Shown piece by piece: positions 32,530 to 44,872 of a stretch of DNA of 64,000 nucleotides (position 1 is the stretch's first letter; each line of letters starts with the position of its first letter). The notes beneath the pieces were generated by a model. It was given only the letters and a program-made list of their open reading frames with translations. It had not been told where the DNA came from and searched no databases. The stretch is from Gymnopus androsaceus JB14 (Eukaryota; Basidiomycota; Agaricomycetes; Agaricales; Omphalotaceae). Made by a program: the position numbers and the translations under genes. Where the stretch lies: assembly GCA_009733575.1 (NCBI GenBank), contig ML769410.1:282343-346342 (forward strand), given 5' to 3'.

Positions 32530-33135
32530 TACATAGCGAGTAGATGCGGAGGACTAAGAGTGATTAAATTCCCACTCCTGCCTATCGTTCCCTTGTCTTT
32601 TGTATCCACATCGATGGTATTCGTACCGGAGCTCGGGCTAGAGTTTGGATTCAACAACCCACCAGCGGCAACCTGGACAAGTTTGGAAACGTCCTACGAT
32701 TTAGCGGGGTATTCTGTGCTAAATCTCGTCTTTCTGTCATGGGTCCGCTTGTAATTCAGGTCTGGCGGACGATGAGAAGGGAATGGGTTCCTTCTTCAAA
32801 GATCTTTAAGTAATAGAGCACTGGTAATGGAGTGAAGCAATTTCAGTACCAAATTTGGCGAGAAAAAAGCGCAGTATATATACCTTTTCAGAGGAAATCC
32901 CTAGCACACTGTGTCTCAAGTGCGCTGGTGTTGGTATCGTTGATCGCAGTCCCAATTTCTACGCTATCCGTTCCAATGGCACCGAATGCATGTCACCGTT
33001 AAGGCATGAAGCAGGAAGGGAAGGGAAATAGAGTTGAGGCTTGTATGGGGGGCCATCGTTGTCATTGCAAGCATTCAAATGGGACTTGGGATGGTTGAAA
33101 GATTGAAGGTAGAATGGTATTTGTATCACACTGGA
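32530..33135. other. Gap without recognised gene
   Basis: About 600 bp between the Tc1/mariner end and the foldback element; no coding sequence or repeat recognised. Confidence 0.45.
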
Positions 33136-33900
33136 AAGTGACAAAAATCTGCTTGGCAGATTGTTAGACTGATAATAAAACAATCAGTTTATGTTTTGAT
33201 AAGACCAAAAGTCAGGCTGAAACAATGGTTTTTGGTCAGGCTGACACTCTGGCTGACAAGGGATGATTCAGCCAACAATTCACTCTAGATGATATGACTC
33301 CCAAAAGTCTACAATTCAGGGGGCCTGATTCTTGTACTGATTCTAGGACTTTCATCTGTACAATTAATATCATTGAAATTAAATATTTTACTTTGGATGA
33401 ATAGGCAGATGAATAACAAATAATCAGTCCTGACAATTACTCTACTGAAATGACAGAAATCAGTAAGTAATTTAATATCTATGAAAGTTGAAAAGGTTCA
33501 TAACTGAAGGCTGGTGCTATTCATATGAAAAACCATTTTTCAGCCCAACTTTTATATGTATTGAATTACTTACTGATTTTTGGTATTTCAGTAGCCTAAT
33601 TAACAAGACTGATTTTGCTGTAAACATCTGCATATTCATCTAGAGTGAAAGATGTAATTTCAATCATAATTATTATACAGAAGAAAATACTACATTCAGT
33701 ATGTGAATCAACCCCCCTGAACTCTAGATTTTCAGGAGTCATAACATCTGTACTAAATTGTGGGCCGAATCATCCCTTTTCAGTCAGAGTTTCTGCCTGG
33801 CTGGAAATCTGTGTTTCGGTCTGGCTTTTGGTGTCATCGAAACATGGACCAATTGTTTGCGTATCAGTCCAAAAATCTGCCGAGCAGATTTTTGTTACTT
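33136..33900. mobile_element. Foldback TIR element, 765 bp
   Basis: Begins AAGTGACAAAAATCTGC and ends with the complement of AAGTAACAAAAATCTGC. The two arms are each about 370-380 bp, similar along their whole length (for example AAGGGATGATTC, ATGACTCC and CTAGATGAATA occur in both), with a centre near 33510-33530. A short palindrome GCAGATTTTT / AAAAATCTGC lies just inside each end. No coding capacity; the superfamily is unclear because no direct target duplication could be recognised. Confidence 0.85.
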
Positions 33901-34238
33901 CCCCGTGTGTATTTGGGAATCAGGATCGGACTGAGCAGGTGGCAAACTGGAGCATCCGATATGACGAAGAGCCGGGGTCGACAACGACAGAGATAAGCAT
34001 ACTCTGCATACGAAAATTTTAGCTATATGGTCTGGAAACAGCATGTAAGTCACTCACACGTCCATAAAATCATCCAGCAAAGCTTGCACTACTGAGGACC
34101 CTTGCGAAACGCATCTCGCGGTTACTTCTGTCTCTTTTGTCGATGGATCGAGTTCACCGGTGCGCGGTAGACCGGAAGATGCAAGCTGGAACTGGTAGCG
34201 CAAATTCTAGTGCCAGGTGAGACGGCGGCTGAGGATAA

Positions 34239-34860
34239 GTGAACTTGTTGTCCACGTGCACGTGGACGGTGGGCGGTGGCGCCCAACGCTTGTCAATCTC
34301 CACCCATGGCTATCATTTCTATCATGCGACTTGCTATCAACGACTGGTCTTGTACCTGAGCCTGAACTCTGAATCACTGGTGTTATCCGAGATTCCTCAG
34401 GAAATCTACACGGAGATAATCAGCCATCTCAAACGACTGCATCTCCGAAGTCACCAACAAGCGGATCAAAGATCTTCTCGGCATTCCGCTCAGTTGTCGT
34501 TTTCGCTTCTATCGAAATACTACTTATCAGAGACAGAAAGAACCACCGCATAACCCTTCTGCGGTCGTTGAGCGAAGGTGGTACCGTTGCCGAATCCCTG
34601 GCTCCTCATGTATCATCCGAGGTTGGCATAATTACGATGAGAAGCGAAGTCACTGCTGCCTTCTCCATTTCAAGATAGTCGACAGAATCAGCATGTTCAC
34701 GCAAAACCACAGTGATGCCATCCTTAAGATGGCAAACCTCACCGCCGTCATTGAATTTAACTCCATCATTCTCGAGGGCTTCTGCGTTTAACCACCCTTA
34801 CATTGGAATATCTCGATCTCACTGAGTCACAGAGGAGGACATCAACCTGATGAAACTAAA
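34239..34860 (+). pseudogene. Decayed F-box-like gene
   Basis: At about 34375-34432 the translation reads LVLSEIPQEIYTEIISHLK, the typical opening of a basidiomycete F-box protein. The following sequence in shifting frames (SLTNKRIKDLLG-like, VIEFNSIILEGFC) resembles the leucine-rich body of such proteins but is broken by stops and frame changes. F-box proteins select substrates for SCF ubiquitin ligases. This copy looks inactive unless several introns are hidden. Confidence 0.45.
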
Positions 34861-36335
34861 TGCCAGAAATTTCTTCCCCTGGTCACAAATCTCAACCAAA
34901 CGACCGGGTATTAATGTAGGAATTAGTGTTTTTGACCCAAACCCTCCTCCAAGGCTTCAACCTTGCATATTCTCAAAATTCGTGTTGTTGTTCATTTTGG
35001 TGCACTCTACAAATTCTCCGCCCTCATTCAGGAGTAGTGAACGCCCACGCCCAATTTTCCTCTCCCGTCTGAAGAACCTCCGAAACATCGCCTTCTCTCT
35101 CCCCACCTACTTTCACACCTCACTGACTCCGACCGTACTCCCATAACCTTTCTTGTCTCTTTTTCGACCTGGCTTACTGTACATGTTCGAAACATTTAAT
35201 GAGCTCCATACCTTGTGTTATTTCCGAATTACAAAATCTATCCTTGCCGCGGGAATGGTCTAACAGTGTACGCCGGTATCGATCGAAGTTTTTACTCCAC
35301 AGGTGCCCGGATTTGAACACCATCTCGTACCTTATCTCTTCGACACTCCCTCTCCGAGTCCGAGTCCAATATCGATCGACGCGATACCTTCTCAGCTGGC
35401 TACCTCCCACGTTCTCGTCTTCGTCTTCCGAGGTGCATTATGTATGGATCATCTCTGTATCTGTTTCGCTTGGGCTTTAAGCTAGAATCAGAACCATTAA
35501 ATTGACAGAACTCGAACATTAAGCAGCTGTACAGAGTGAATGGCTCCCGATGCAGCTTTTGCTTCTATCCTCCCCATCTTCGTCGTGGACGTCTTGCTGG
35601 TAGAGTTCCTCAGCGGCAATAGGATTTTCGGTTCCCGGATTATGTGGAATACTTTCGCATATCTATATCAGTGAACTCCCTTAGGGCTCTTTCATCCGCG
35701 CAATCCATAGGTTTCCTCTGAATAAATGCATTGATTCCATTCATGCCAACCTTCCTGCTCCGACTCGTTTTACATCTACCAACCACGACTTTTCAACTGC
35801 TACAGAAGCGCAAGGCGGTCTTCACTCGTGTATACAATCAGCTTTTGCAGTCCAAGCTAAAAACATTGAAAATGGTTGATCGAAGCAGAAAAGATTTTAA
35901 CGTCCTTGTTGCGCTAGTCTACAGTATTCCCTGCGTTCATGAAGTGTTGTACTGATTCGGTAGCTCATTTTCAGTGCAGACCAACATGCCTGATGGGTCC
36001 GTGGGCAGATCGAGCCTCAGGTTCAAGTACTATTGATTATTTAGCACGGGGGAACCCAAGCAAATCCGCACCGGACCCAAATTCCCTCCAAGAAGTTAAA
36101 TCAACTATACAATGTATACCCCGCACAACTACTGGCAAATGAATGATCATGCCGATTGACAGCACGGTAGGTATCTACAGTACCATAGACTGTAAATGAC
36201 CCCCAAAAAAATACAAAACAAGTTATGGCGGCTTCAAAGTATCTGACAATCTTCAGATCTGTCTAAATTCTAACAAACAGCATAGAATCTCATAGAATGG
36301 GTATTAAAAAATCCAAAAATCGAGCAATTATATGA
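34861..36335. other. Gap with dispersed repeat, no intact gene
   Basis: Short frames only (34850-35146, 35731-35955). The segment 35321-35578 is a dispersed repeat described separately. Confidence 0.4.
35321..35578. repeat. Dispersed repeat family 2, copy A
   Basis: Similar to 49638-49927, sharing CGATCGACGCGATACCTTCT, CTTCGTCTTCCGAGGTG, TTGACAGAACTCGAAC and the GCAGCTT-TGCTTCTA region, and similar in its last part to 43153-43240. Probably a non-coding transposon remnant. Confidence 0.75.
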
Positions 36336-38182
36336 TCAAATCTGCCTCTGGAATTTATCCAATTCTCGCCTGTGTGTTTTTTCTTCATTATCCTTCTGCC
36401 CCCGCATCCTCTCTACATCAAACCGAGCTTGCTGGATTACTACAGGTCTTTGGTCCGCGGCCTTAATTGGATCAGAAATTGCAACCAGAGAAGGATTCAT
36501 GTCAGCTCCAGATAAAATATCAACCTTTTGGACCGGTGAATGTACTCCATTGTCATCATAAATCGGCTCATTATCTTTTCCTCCGCCTCCATAATTCATA
36601 TTCGCCAGCTCGATTCCACCATCATCATAATGAGCTCTGGCTAAATTGACCTGTACAGCCAACTTTGATTGATGGCTCTGGAGTTGAGCAGACTGATGAT
36701 CCCTGGTTGATAAAGGGAAGCCACTTCCGTATTGCCCTGAATACGATTTACCACTACGCTCATGAGCGATAAGGGCCCTCCAGGCAGCGAGGAAGGACTG
36801 AAATACACATAAACCAGTCAGATACAGGAAATTAGGTGCGAGAACACTCACAGGGTCCACAGCTGTTAGAAACGCATAAACGACTGCACGTCCTCCATAT
36901 AAGAAATCACCTAGTATAATGTGTCAATACGAAGACATCAATGAACATGGACACAAAATGACACCTACTAAGAAGTAGAATGTGATAGTCATTCAAACTA
37001 TGCACTCCACCCGTGAATGTTGCGTGTAGCACACACATAACACTCAGTAGGTTAATAACGCATGATGCAAGGGGATATAGTGCTGTATTTACATTTTCCA
37101 AATTTAACGCTTTTTTGAAAAAAAAAAAAAGTGTAGTTGAAATGCTCACCGATACGTATCAAAACTGATTTATAATGCCTTGCATATTCCAATCTTTTAT
37201 TGCTGCTTCCACTAGTTGCGCCAGTATCATAGCGAGCATTAACATTGACGGCTTTTGATACCAGGTTCTAGTCAGGAAATTTCAGGAGTTGTTTCTGAAG
37301 GATAATACAAAATCTCTGGTTAGCACTAACCCGTTGTTTTAACATATAAATTATGACTGTGAGAGATGTGACTACCTCTCCGAGCACTGTTAACAGGGTC
37401 CAAAACAACTGGGTGCCTATCTGTGACTTGAGTTAGATATGAGACCGCATAGCTTGGTTTGAGGGTTACATACCTGCCAAGCAAGAAGCTGAGATTGATT
37501 AGGGTTCTTGTACCAACAGTCTCCAACGAGGGTATCCCAACTAAGCTCCAGCAATCAGTCAACAATATCATCAGCACTCAAAAAGTAACACACCCATACT
37601 GATCAGTAGCGTAAGCTGGGATGGTAATTATCAGGCTCATTAATGTCGACCCAATCATGTAGTATCTTTCCATCTTCTGGCCATTGACACTATGAACTAT
37701 GACCAGCTGCATGTTCAATGCAATGCAGAACAGAAGGAAACTCGACATTTCCAGAGTGACCTGATGCTCATCAGTTCGACCAAGATACGAACTTTAATCT
37801 GAAAATTTGGCTACCTGAAGAACCCAAATTGTGAATCCACATCGCCATGTCGGTCCCGTAAAAGATCCACCGACAGCATTTACAATTCCAAAAACCATGC
37901 TAAAGAAATTTTTAATAGATTAAAACATTATTGACGTCAAGAAATGTCCAAAACATAAGCAGTACATACTTTGCTCCTAACGCATACGCCAAAATCCTGA
38001 AACTGACTCGATCCAGGTGCCGCCTAGACACAGGGTGAAGAGCAACAATTCCAATTGCCAGCAAAGCCACGAAACACATTGCTGCTCCAACGATGGAGGT
38101 ATACTCCCATAGTTTGTTGCTTTTATCTGATATTTGAGAACAATAGCACCAGGATTCAAGGAAAGAACATACGAGACATCAT
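36336..38182 (-). CDS. Seven-transmembrane receptor-like (GPCR-like) protein
   Basis: A multi-pass membrane protein of a basidiomycete family resembling G-protein-coupled receptors; ligand unknown. The model starts at ATG 38182 (MMSHKSNKLWEYTSIVG once a 46-nt intron, 38127-38172, is removed). Later exons encode the helices AAMCFVALLAIGIVAL, MVFGIVNAVGG, VTLEMSSFLLFCIALNMQLV, MERYYMIGSTLMSLIITIPA, QIGTQLFWTLLTVLGEVVTS, CVINLLSVMCVLHATF and LYGGRAVVYAFLTAVDP, about seven in all. GDCWYKNPNQS is an extracellular-type loop with a Cys. The last exon gives a long hydrophilic C-terminal tail of about 150 residues, rich in Gln, Asn and Asp, which in receptors is the regulatory tail. The alternative ATG at 38216 leads out of frame. 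Receptor identity is inferred from topology. Confidence 0.65.
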
Positions 38183-40648
38183 CCATTTCATTGGTGAATA
38201 CAAATGGAGTTGACATTATGAACAACGCTCTGCTGGAGAGTTGAAAACGCCAATATGCTGGCACGAATAAAAAATGAGGCAACATAATTAAGACGCCTTT
38301 AGGTTTATATACTTAACACCATTGAATGCGGAGCTGGGACAATCAAGAGCGTTGCGAAACAGAGCTACCAACTCACTCCAAATCACGGATCATAACACAG
38401 CTGCGACTGGCTCCACACAGAAGCGAGTATCGTAAGTCGCTGGGTTACCGTGAACTACGGTAACTGCTCCTGTGCACATAGAACCCAATCGGACTTAACC
38501 GTAATCTGGAAGTGGCCAGTTTGATGTTAATGGAGTTCATCATGTGTAAGGGTATTTTGTCTCGACTCTCATGGCGAGCTAAAATTCCCGTTTTGAATGG
38601 AAAAACTTCTCCCACTGCAGTACATTGTTTGTGCAGTTTGTCCCTCCGACTCCCAGTGGCATAGTGTACTAATTCGACCATTTGTTCACAGTGACCTGTG
38701 ACGGGTCCGGTTAAGAATTTTGCGAGGAACATCAAGGATGAAAGAGAAATGATTAAGAATTTCCCCAAGACGAGAGAATGGAGAGAAAAGTGCTCATTTG
38801 GCGGAGTAACAAGAAATACAAGACAATGCTAAATACCGGAAGAAAAGCCTGAGTGGGTGGGGGTAAAGGAGATGTACGGGTATTTAATCTTGAGTGATGC
38901 TATATATAAACACCTCATAAGTATATGTGGGAATTAATCCTTCGAGATCTAAAAGTTGTATGCGGAGCGATGAGACGCATATCTGCGTATGGATTAGTAT
39001 ACATGACCTGTGATAGGAACATGCTCTGCCTTATTTATTTATTTAATTTTCAACTACAATTTTCTGTGTTCCAAGCCAAATCGACCATCGACAGAGCACT
39101 GTCAATGCATTCTTTTGCAAATTTTTGAGGGGACCTGAAGATTTTATTTTGTTTTGGTAGTAACAGTGTTCGCGACTCTCAGTGATCTGTGACCGGCTGT
39201 TCATTCTGGGCGGCCGTCAGCCCATTAACCCATGAGTGAATAAACGGTTAAACGCGGCTATAAAACGTATATAGAAATATGTAGTTGTAACAACATGATC
39301 TTAGATCAATCGTCTGGAGCGATTACCTTGCAGACATCGTGATAAGTGATAAGCAGATGCAAAAGTTACATGTTATATATAGCCACCTTTAGGTTCCGCG
39401 ATTTGTGGAGTGGCAAGATCTGCTTGCCACCTGCCTCTTTACTGTAATGACTGCTCCCGGTTTGACCAAACTTCTTCGTAGCATCATGAAACAATCAGTG
39501 GAAGTGATGCACCGTGATTTGCGGAATCAGAGTTGGCAAAGGTATGAGAATATGCCATCCTCGCCCCATACACTTTCCATGTACGTATGAAGAAATCGCA
39601 GGTTGCATAGCTATATACATGCCGGAGTGAATTTTCCGTACCTACTTATTGAAGTTACCATATTACATCCATACATTGCTGATCGTAGGTATCCATCGAA
39701 GATTTAAAGCACATCGTGCGTAGGGGGTAATGTCAACTACTTATTAAGATCTGCCTATCTGACATGCACCCAGTCCTCCCCCCCCCCCCCCCCCCCTCTT
39801 CCCTACATAATAGTTGATATTTCGTCTTTCTCGGTTGAGCACCCCTTGGTGTACCCCTGGTAAGCTAGACTAGTGCCACATACAACTGCTCACCAGCCTG
39901 AAACCTAAATCAACGATGTTTAGATGTATATCTAGTAGCAATACACGGACGTCGGAACTGCAGAAACAGAAAGTCAGAATCAAAAGTGAAAATGAATTAA
40001 ATTGTTGTGAAACGTACATTCCGGGAGATCGTGTACAACCAACGTACAGCCTGCTTACGACTAACCAGAAACATGAGCAGCCTTGACATGGACCGGTGTG
40101 ATGTTGACGGCACATGAAGATACCGCTTATGCATTAGGAGCGCAAACTTGTGGTCAAAAACATAGTACAGTCTGCTTCGTGTTTGAGAAGGCGACCTAGT
40201 TGATCGAGTATTTACAGCTCAGGCGTAGCTTGAACAGCTGTAGCCGGATATTTATCTCCGCCGAGTAAGAGTGCTCTGAGATAAAAACAGGTGCGTTCCA
40301 AGTTGCGACCGTGCCTCGACGGCTTAATCTGGTGGACGAAATCTTGAGCTTCTTCTGAAGATCCGAATCTTAATCAACATGCACATGCGCGGAGGAGGCT
40401 GAGTTTAATCTAACCTCAAATTCATTGTTTTGCCCTCGCACCGGCAGTTCCCACTGGAACAATCATTACTCCACCTTAGCTCCTGTATCAACTGATCTTT
40501 GCGGGAACTGATTAGCCTGAGATTGTTCAAACACATTGTGGAGTGGACAGTGGTACACCGTTCCCAATTCAGCCAAAAGCCAGAAATATATAATAGTACC
40601 ACGTCAAAATCGCATTGGTATCGAGCCCTGCTCTTTCTTGTCAAGGCT
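38183..40648. other. Intergenic region with poly-C tract, no gene seen
   Basis: About 2.5 kb between two divergently oriented genes. A minus-strand frame at 38445-38768 begins with a hydrophobic stretch (MGKFLIISLSSLMFLAKFLT) but has no supporting features. A run of 20 C at 39778-39797 is the only strong landmark. AT-rich AGAAATATATAATAG near 40585-40597 may be the core promoter of the amino-acid transporter gene. Confidence 0.45.
39778..39797 (+). repeat. Poly-C (G) tract of 20 bases
   Basis: Twenty consecutive C bases, length as given in the assembly. It can form a G-quadruplex on the other strand and is prone to length error. Confidence 0.95.
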
Positions 40649-42586
40649 ATGGCCAATTTCGAAACAGCCTCAAAGCAAGAGTCCTTAAGCAATGAGGAAG
40701 TCATTGTTGACAATTTGGATTATCACCAAATCTTAACGAAAACAGATAGCTTCCGAGAATGGCCATGAAATCAGGTATCGTACATGCAGTTGGCAGAAAG
40801 TGAGTTTTATCGAGATGAGACAGCATACAGCTCTTTGACGTGTCTACTGCTAGACTGCAGGCCTGCTATTCTCGGAGTACATATGCCTTGCCATACTTTC
40901 TTTTCCATGGTAAGCTTGAAGCAAGTACTATGCTGACGATGCTTACAGAACACTGTATCTAGGTCATTCTCAATTCTAGGGATGTTTCCCGGTGTCGTTG
41001 TAACACTCGCCATTGCTGCAAGCGTTCAATATACATCCTTAATTGTGTGGAGGTTTTGTATGAAACATCCAGAAGTGCAGGATGTCTGTGATATTGGCCG
41101 AATTCTGGGTGGTGGTTCTCAAGCTGCCTACAATTTCACAGCGCTCTTATTCATCTTGAATAATGTCTTTATTATGGGTTAGTCTGCGTTCGAAATTTAG
41201 ATTTCTTACACTTCATCTTGACCGGATTTTAGGTTTTCATTGCTTAGTTGGAGCCAAATTGCTCAATACCTTAAGCAATGGTGCTTTGTGTACAACAACT
41301 TTCAGCGCCATCGCTGCCATTATTTGCTTTTTGTTCAGTCTTCCTCGTACACTCAAACAGATGAGCTTTATTGGAGTATTCAGTGCTGCAACAATGGGCA
41401 TTGCTGTTCTTCTTGCCGTTATATTTTCTGGAGTGCAAGATTTCCCAGCGGGCTTTAATGGAGTTCCTCCATTGGTTACAGCTTTCCTGTCAAGGGATCC
41501 ACTTACATTTCAGGTACTTCATTTCAAGACAGTTCTCCTTGTTTACCTTAGCGATTTACAGGGATGTCTGCATTTTTAAACATCACCTATACCCTGGTCG
41601 GTCAGATTACAATTCCTTCAGTAAATAACAACCATTTATGCGTGAAGAGAGTGCTAACATATGGATTAATAGTTTATCGCAGAAATGAAAGATCCCAAAG
41701 ACTTTCCGAAAGGTGAAGTATGTGATCACGTTCATATTAGTATTGTCTGAGTTTACATTATTCTGAATCTATAGCACTATGGGCCTGCACCATTTGTGAA
41801 ACTGTTTTGTTCACCTTATGTGGTGCTATTATGTACCATTATGTTGGCAGTCAGTACATGATATCCCCGGCATTTGGCTCTCTACAACCAGTTTTCAAAA
41901 AGATAGCATTTTCGTTTGCTATACCAACTATTGTATACCTGGGGGCTTTATATGCTGTAAGCATTTTATTTTATCCTCTTGCTCTGACCGTGGCTCACAA
42001 GCAATCACAGTCAGTTTCTGTCCGTTTCATATTTTTCCGGATATTTGCAGGCTCTCATCACAAACACTCAAACACTATCACCGGATGGAGTGTTTGGATC
42101 GGAATCATTGCATGCCTATGGATAGCAGCTTTTATCATTGCAGAGTTGATTCCTTTCTTTTCCGACCTACTCAGTTTGATGAGTTCCCTTTTTGGTAAGT
42201 TTCTTCAAAAGTCAATATACATGAGTACACTTACATCGCATTCTATAGATGGATTTTTTGGGTATGCATTGCCAAGGCTAAGTTGGCCTTAAGTGGATTA
42301 ATTCTTTTTCATAGATTTATATATTGGGGAATGGCTTACCTAGCAATGAACCCACCAAATGTTCGTTGGAAAGGTCCCAGGCAAACCTTTGAAACTCTCT
42401 TGAATTACTTTTGGATAGCCTTTGGGCTTTACATTCTGGTTGCAGGGACATATGTAACTATAATTCCATTTTCTTCAGTTTCCGAATCTAACTCTATTTT
42501 GTTAGGTTTCTGTGCAGTCAATCATTGATAATTACAAGATTTCAGCTTATGGAAGTGTCTTTAGCTGTGCCTCAAATGGTATCTGA
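40649..42586 (+). CDS. Amino-acid transporter, AAAP/Avt family
   Basis: Likely a vacuolar or plasma-membrane amino-acid carrier of the Aa_trans family. The first exon starts MANFETASKQESLSNEE; the frame seems to stop unless a short 48-nt intron (about 40705-40752, gtcatt..aaacag) is removed, after which ENGHEIRYRTCSWQKT leads to the first helix LLFSEYICLAILSFPW. Next come SFSILGMFPGVVVTLA, WRFCMKHPEVQDVCDIG, the conserved loop of this subgroup, AAYNFTALLFILNNVFIMG, CLVGAKLLNTLSNGA, SLPRTLKQMSFIGVFSAATM, GAIMYHYVGSQYMISPAFGS, WSVWIGIIACLWIAAFIIAE and FIYWGMAYLAM, i.e. about 11 helices in all. At least eight introns of about 45-95 nt are needed. The last exon ends SVQSIIDNYKIS..CASNGI with TGA 42584-42586. 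No disabling break was found, but the first intron has a weak donor. Confidence 0.85.
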
Positions 42587-42783
42587 TTGGTGATAAACAG
42601 CCAATGAGTAATATTGTTGAAATAATTATCTCTTCATGGAAAACAAGTCATCGATGTTCCCGGTGATGGCCTTTTCCATATACTATAGCCATGCTCCCAG
42701 CCTGCTCACGCCATCTCATTTTGGCGTTTCACCTTTGATTTTTGTTTAAATTGTGTAAGGATTTAATGCTTACCCTTGCCTTT

Positions 42784-42960
42784 CCCGACGTCCTCCCGCT
42801 CTTTCCTGTCCGCTCCCCACACATAGACGAATCTCGGAGCTTCGTAATCGACCTTAGAAATAACTACTATGCGCATACACGCTAAGTCTCTATTCAATTC
42901 TTGGATTAACTACTCTTTTGGATTTACTTACTTGCCACTACTCCTTTACTTAGACCCTTA
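42784..42960. repeat. Dispersed repeat, copy B
   Basis: Similar to 8584-8775 (see there). Both copies are in the same orientation, 34 kb apart. Confidence 0.7.
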
Positions 42961-43152
42961 TTCCAATACTTAGATATCATTGTATCTCATCGTACTACCT
43001 TGTCGAATCAGCTCAGGTCATTTCCCATTTATTATCCCTTGATTCTCTTGAATTCCTGTGCAAACTCCATCCCGGTTCATAACAAATTGTCATTGAGGAC
43101 GGCCGAGCGATTTCAAAGCTTACTGAAAGCTGAGTGCTTAAAGATGAGAATC

Positions 43153-43240
43153 TGATTCAGAACCACCGCATTGACAAAAAAACATTGAGCAGCAGTACAG
43201 AGGCAATCGCTTCCGTGCAGCTTCTGCTTCTACCCTATCG
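43153..43240. repeat. Dispersed repeat family 2, partial copy C
   Basis: Shares CAGAACCACCGCATTGACA, GCAGTACAGAGGCAATCGCT and GCAGCTTCTGCTTCTACCCT with 49838-49920 and, less closely, with 35480-35575. Confidence 0.7.
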
Positions 43241-44593
43241 AACCAATGCAGTTTACTGTCTTGCCATAGGAAGATTGGCTGTCTAGGTAGCCTGGGAGCT
43301 CGGAGAGATGGAGGCGATTGTGAATCTGTGATTTTGAAGGATCGGAGTCAGAAGCGGTAGAGCAAACCGGAATCGGTCGCTCGGCCGGGACGGAGTTAGA
43401 CTTCTTCCTTACCTTTGGTTGCGTACCACAACAACAGTTTCAGCTATTCCGCCATTCCACCGCGTTCATCTATACTGGTCATCAAACAGAGATGGCTTCG
43501 AATTCCTAGGTCTGAGTTTCTCGATTCCAACCACTTCAAGAGTCAGACAGTCCTGTTTCTTACTCGCGGATAGTCTTCGAAGCTTTTCTAGAGAGAGATA
43601 AACGTGTTTGTTTCGTCGAGGGCGGAGGAATCTATTATTCAAGGTTTTTAGTATTTAGCATTCTCCGATCTCTCAGTTGACGCTCCAAGCACAGTAGTAT
43701 ACGCCGCCTTCGCGTCCACGACTTTCCACCCATTGTCGTTCACTCTACATCCTAAACCAAAGAAGGACAAACCTGTGATCTCAAGTAGGCGATGTGCAGA
43801 TTCCGGAGCCGTAAACGTCCAGGAATGTAAGCGGGCTTTAGGATGGAGAAAAACGACAAAACTGCCAGAAAACTCCGATATGGTGTGTTCGTTCGTTCTC
43901 GCATTCGCTGTGTACTCATTCAGAATTCCACAAGATGGTAATTTTCACCGCTACTCCCCAACCAGCATCAGAACCCCAACCAGAACCTAGTGCATCTTGA
44001 CAAGAAACCGCCTTCGTGCCGCCACCTCGTCCTTTTCGCCTCTGGGTTGAATTATTACGCGTAGCGCAACTTTAGAACGTTGCCGTTGGTCTAGCTGGAT
44101 TACCGAGCTACGGCATTAGAGCAGCGGGGGCACCGGTGGAAGGAGCAGTCAGAAGGACCTTGACAGTGCTTTCGGCTTAAGAAGAATTCAGGTACTGTAT
44201 GTAAATGTTCTTGCTCGGCGTCGTTTTCTGAACTTAGTATCCTACTGCTCATCGACTGGAAGCCACAATGTTGCGCGCAAATCGTGGCTTATTCTGCTGC
44301 ACCGCAACTACCAGGATGTCTACGTCGCGTATAGCACCGCGCCTGTTCTTTTTCGTTTTTCCCTTTTTTATCGTGAACCGCCGTCCTTTGAACCCGACCT
44401 CCATAGCTACCTATCCATCTTCTACCTACCGCTTGACTCTAACGAATTAAAGCCATATCCTTATCGCAGCGTCTGCTGTTCAGCTATTTTGCTTTTCCTT
44501 GTCTAATTGACGTACCCATTGTTGCACAAGGAATCAATAATTTATTTGCTTGCGTCTTTCCCCTTTCCGACGTCGAAAATCGATGAACAAGAA

Positions 44594-44872
44594 TCAACAG
44601 TCGAGGTCGAGGTCCCGTTGACTGGGATATAGGATGGAGATCGTGCCGCCGGGGAGCCTGGGCTCAGTAGTACAGGTAACATTGAACTTTGGCCTCGTGG
44701 ACACCTTGGATGGATTAGGTGGGCCGGAGACTGCGCTCATGCCTACGTTGGTCCAAACATTCAAGGTTGGACTGTCTAGACGTTGAATTTGGATGGGTTT
44801 ACCATTCTTAGTCAATCGTAACTCACCTAGGTCTGGTTGAGCAGGTAGGACAACTTCAATTTTGCTTCTCAC
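44594..44872 (-). CDS. Unrecognised frame, possible gene fragment
   Basis: A minus-strand open frame of 92 codons ending at 44594, with balanced composition (LPAQPDLGELRLTKNGKPIQ, then VWTNVGMSAVSGPPNPSK). No signal peptide, motif or family is recognised and no flanking exon could be joined, so it may be the remnant of a gene or a chance frame. Confidence 0.2.
   Translation of the reverse strand: MRSKIEVVLPAQPDLGELRLTKNGKPIQIQRLDSPTLNVWTNVGMSAVSGPPNPSKVSTRPKFNVTCTTEPRLPGGTISILYPSQRDLDLDC

Larger units (their letters stand above)
42587..44593. other. Intergenic region with repeats, no intact gene
   Basis: Contains repeat copies at 42784-42960 and 43153-43240. Short frames such as 43419-43601 and 43733-43990 show no recognised family. 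Confidence 0.45.

Noticed and set aside
38445..38768. Minus-strand frame with a hydrophobic start resembling a signal peptide
   Set aside because: No family match, no supporting splice sites and no conserved composition; judged a chance frame.
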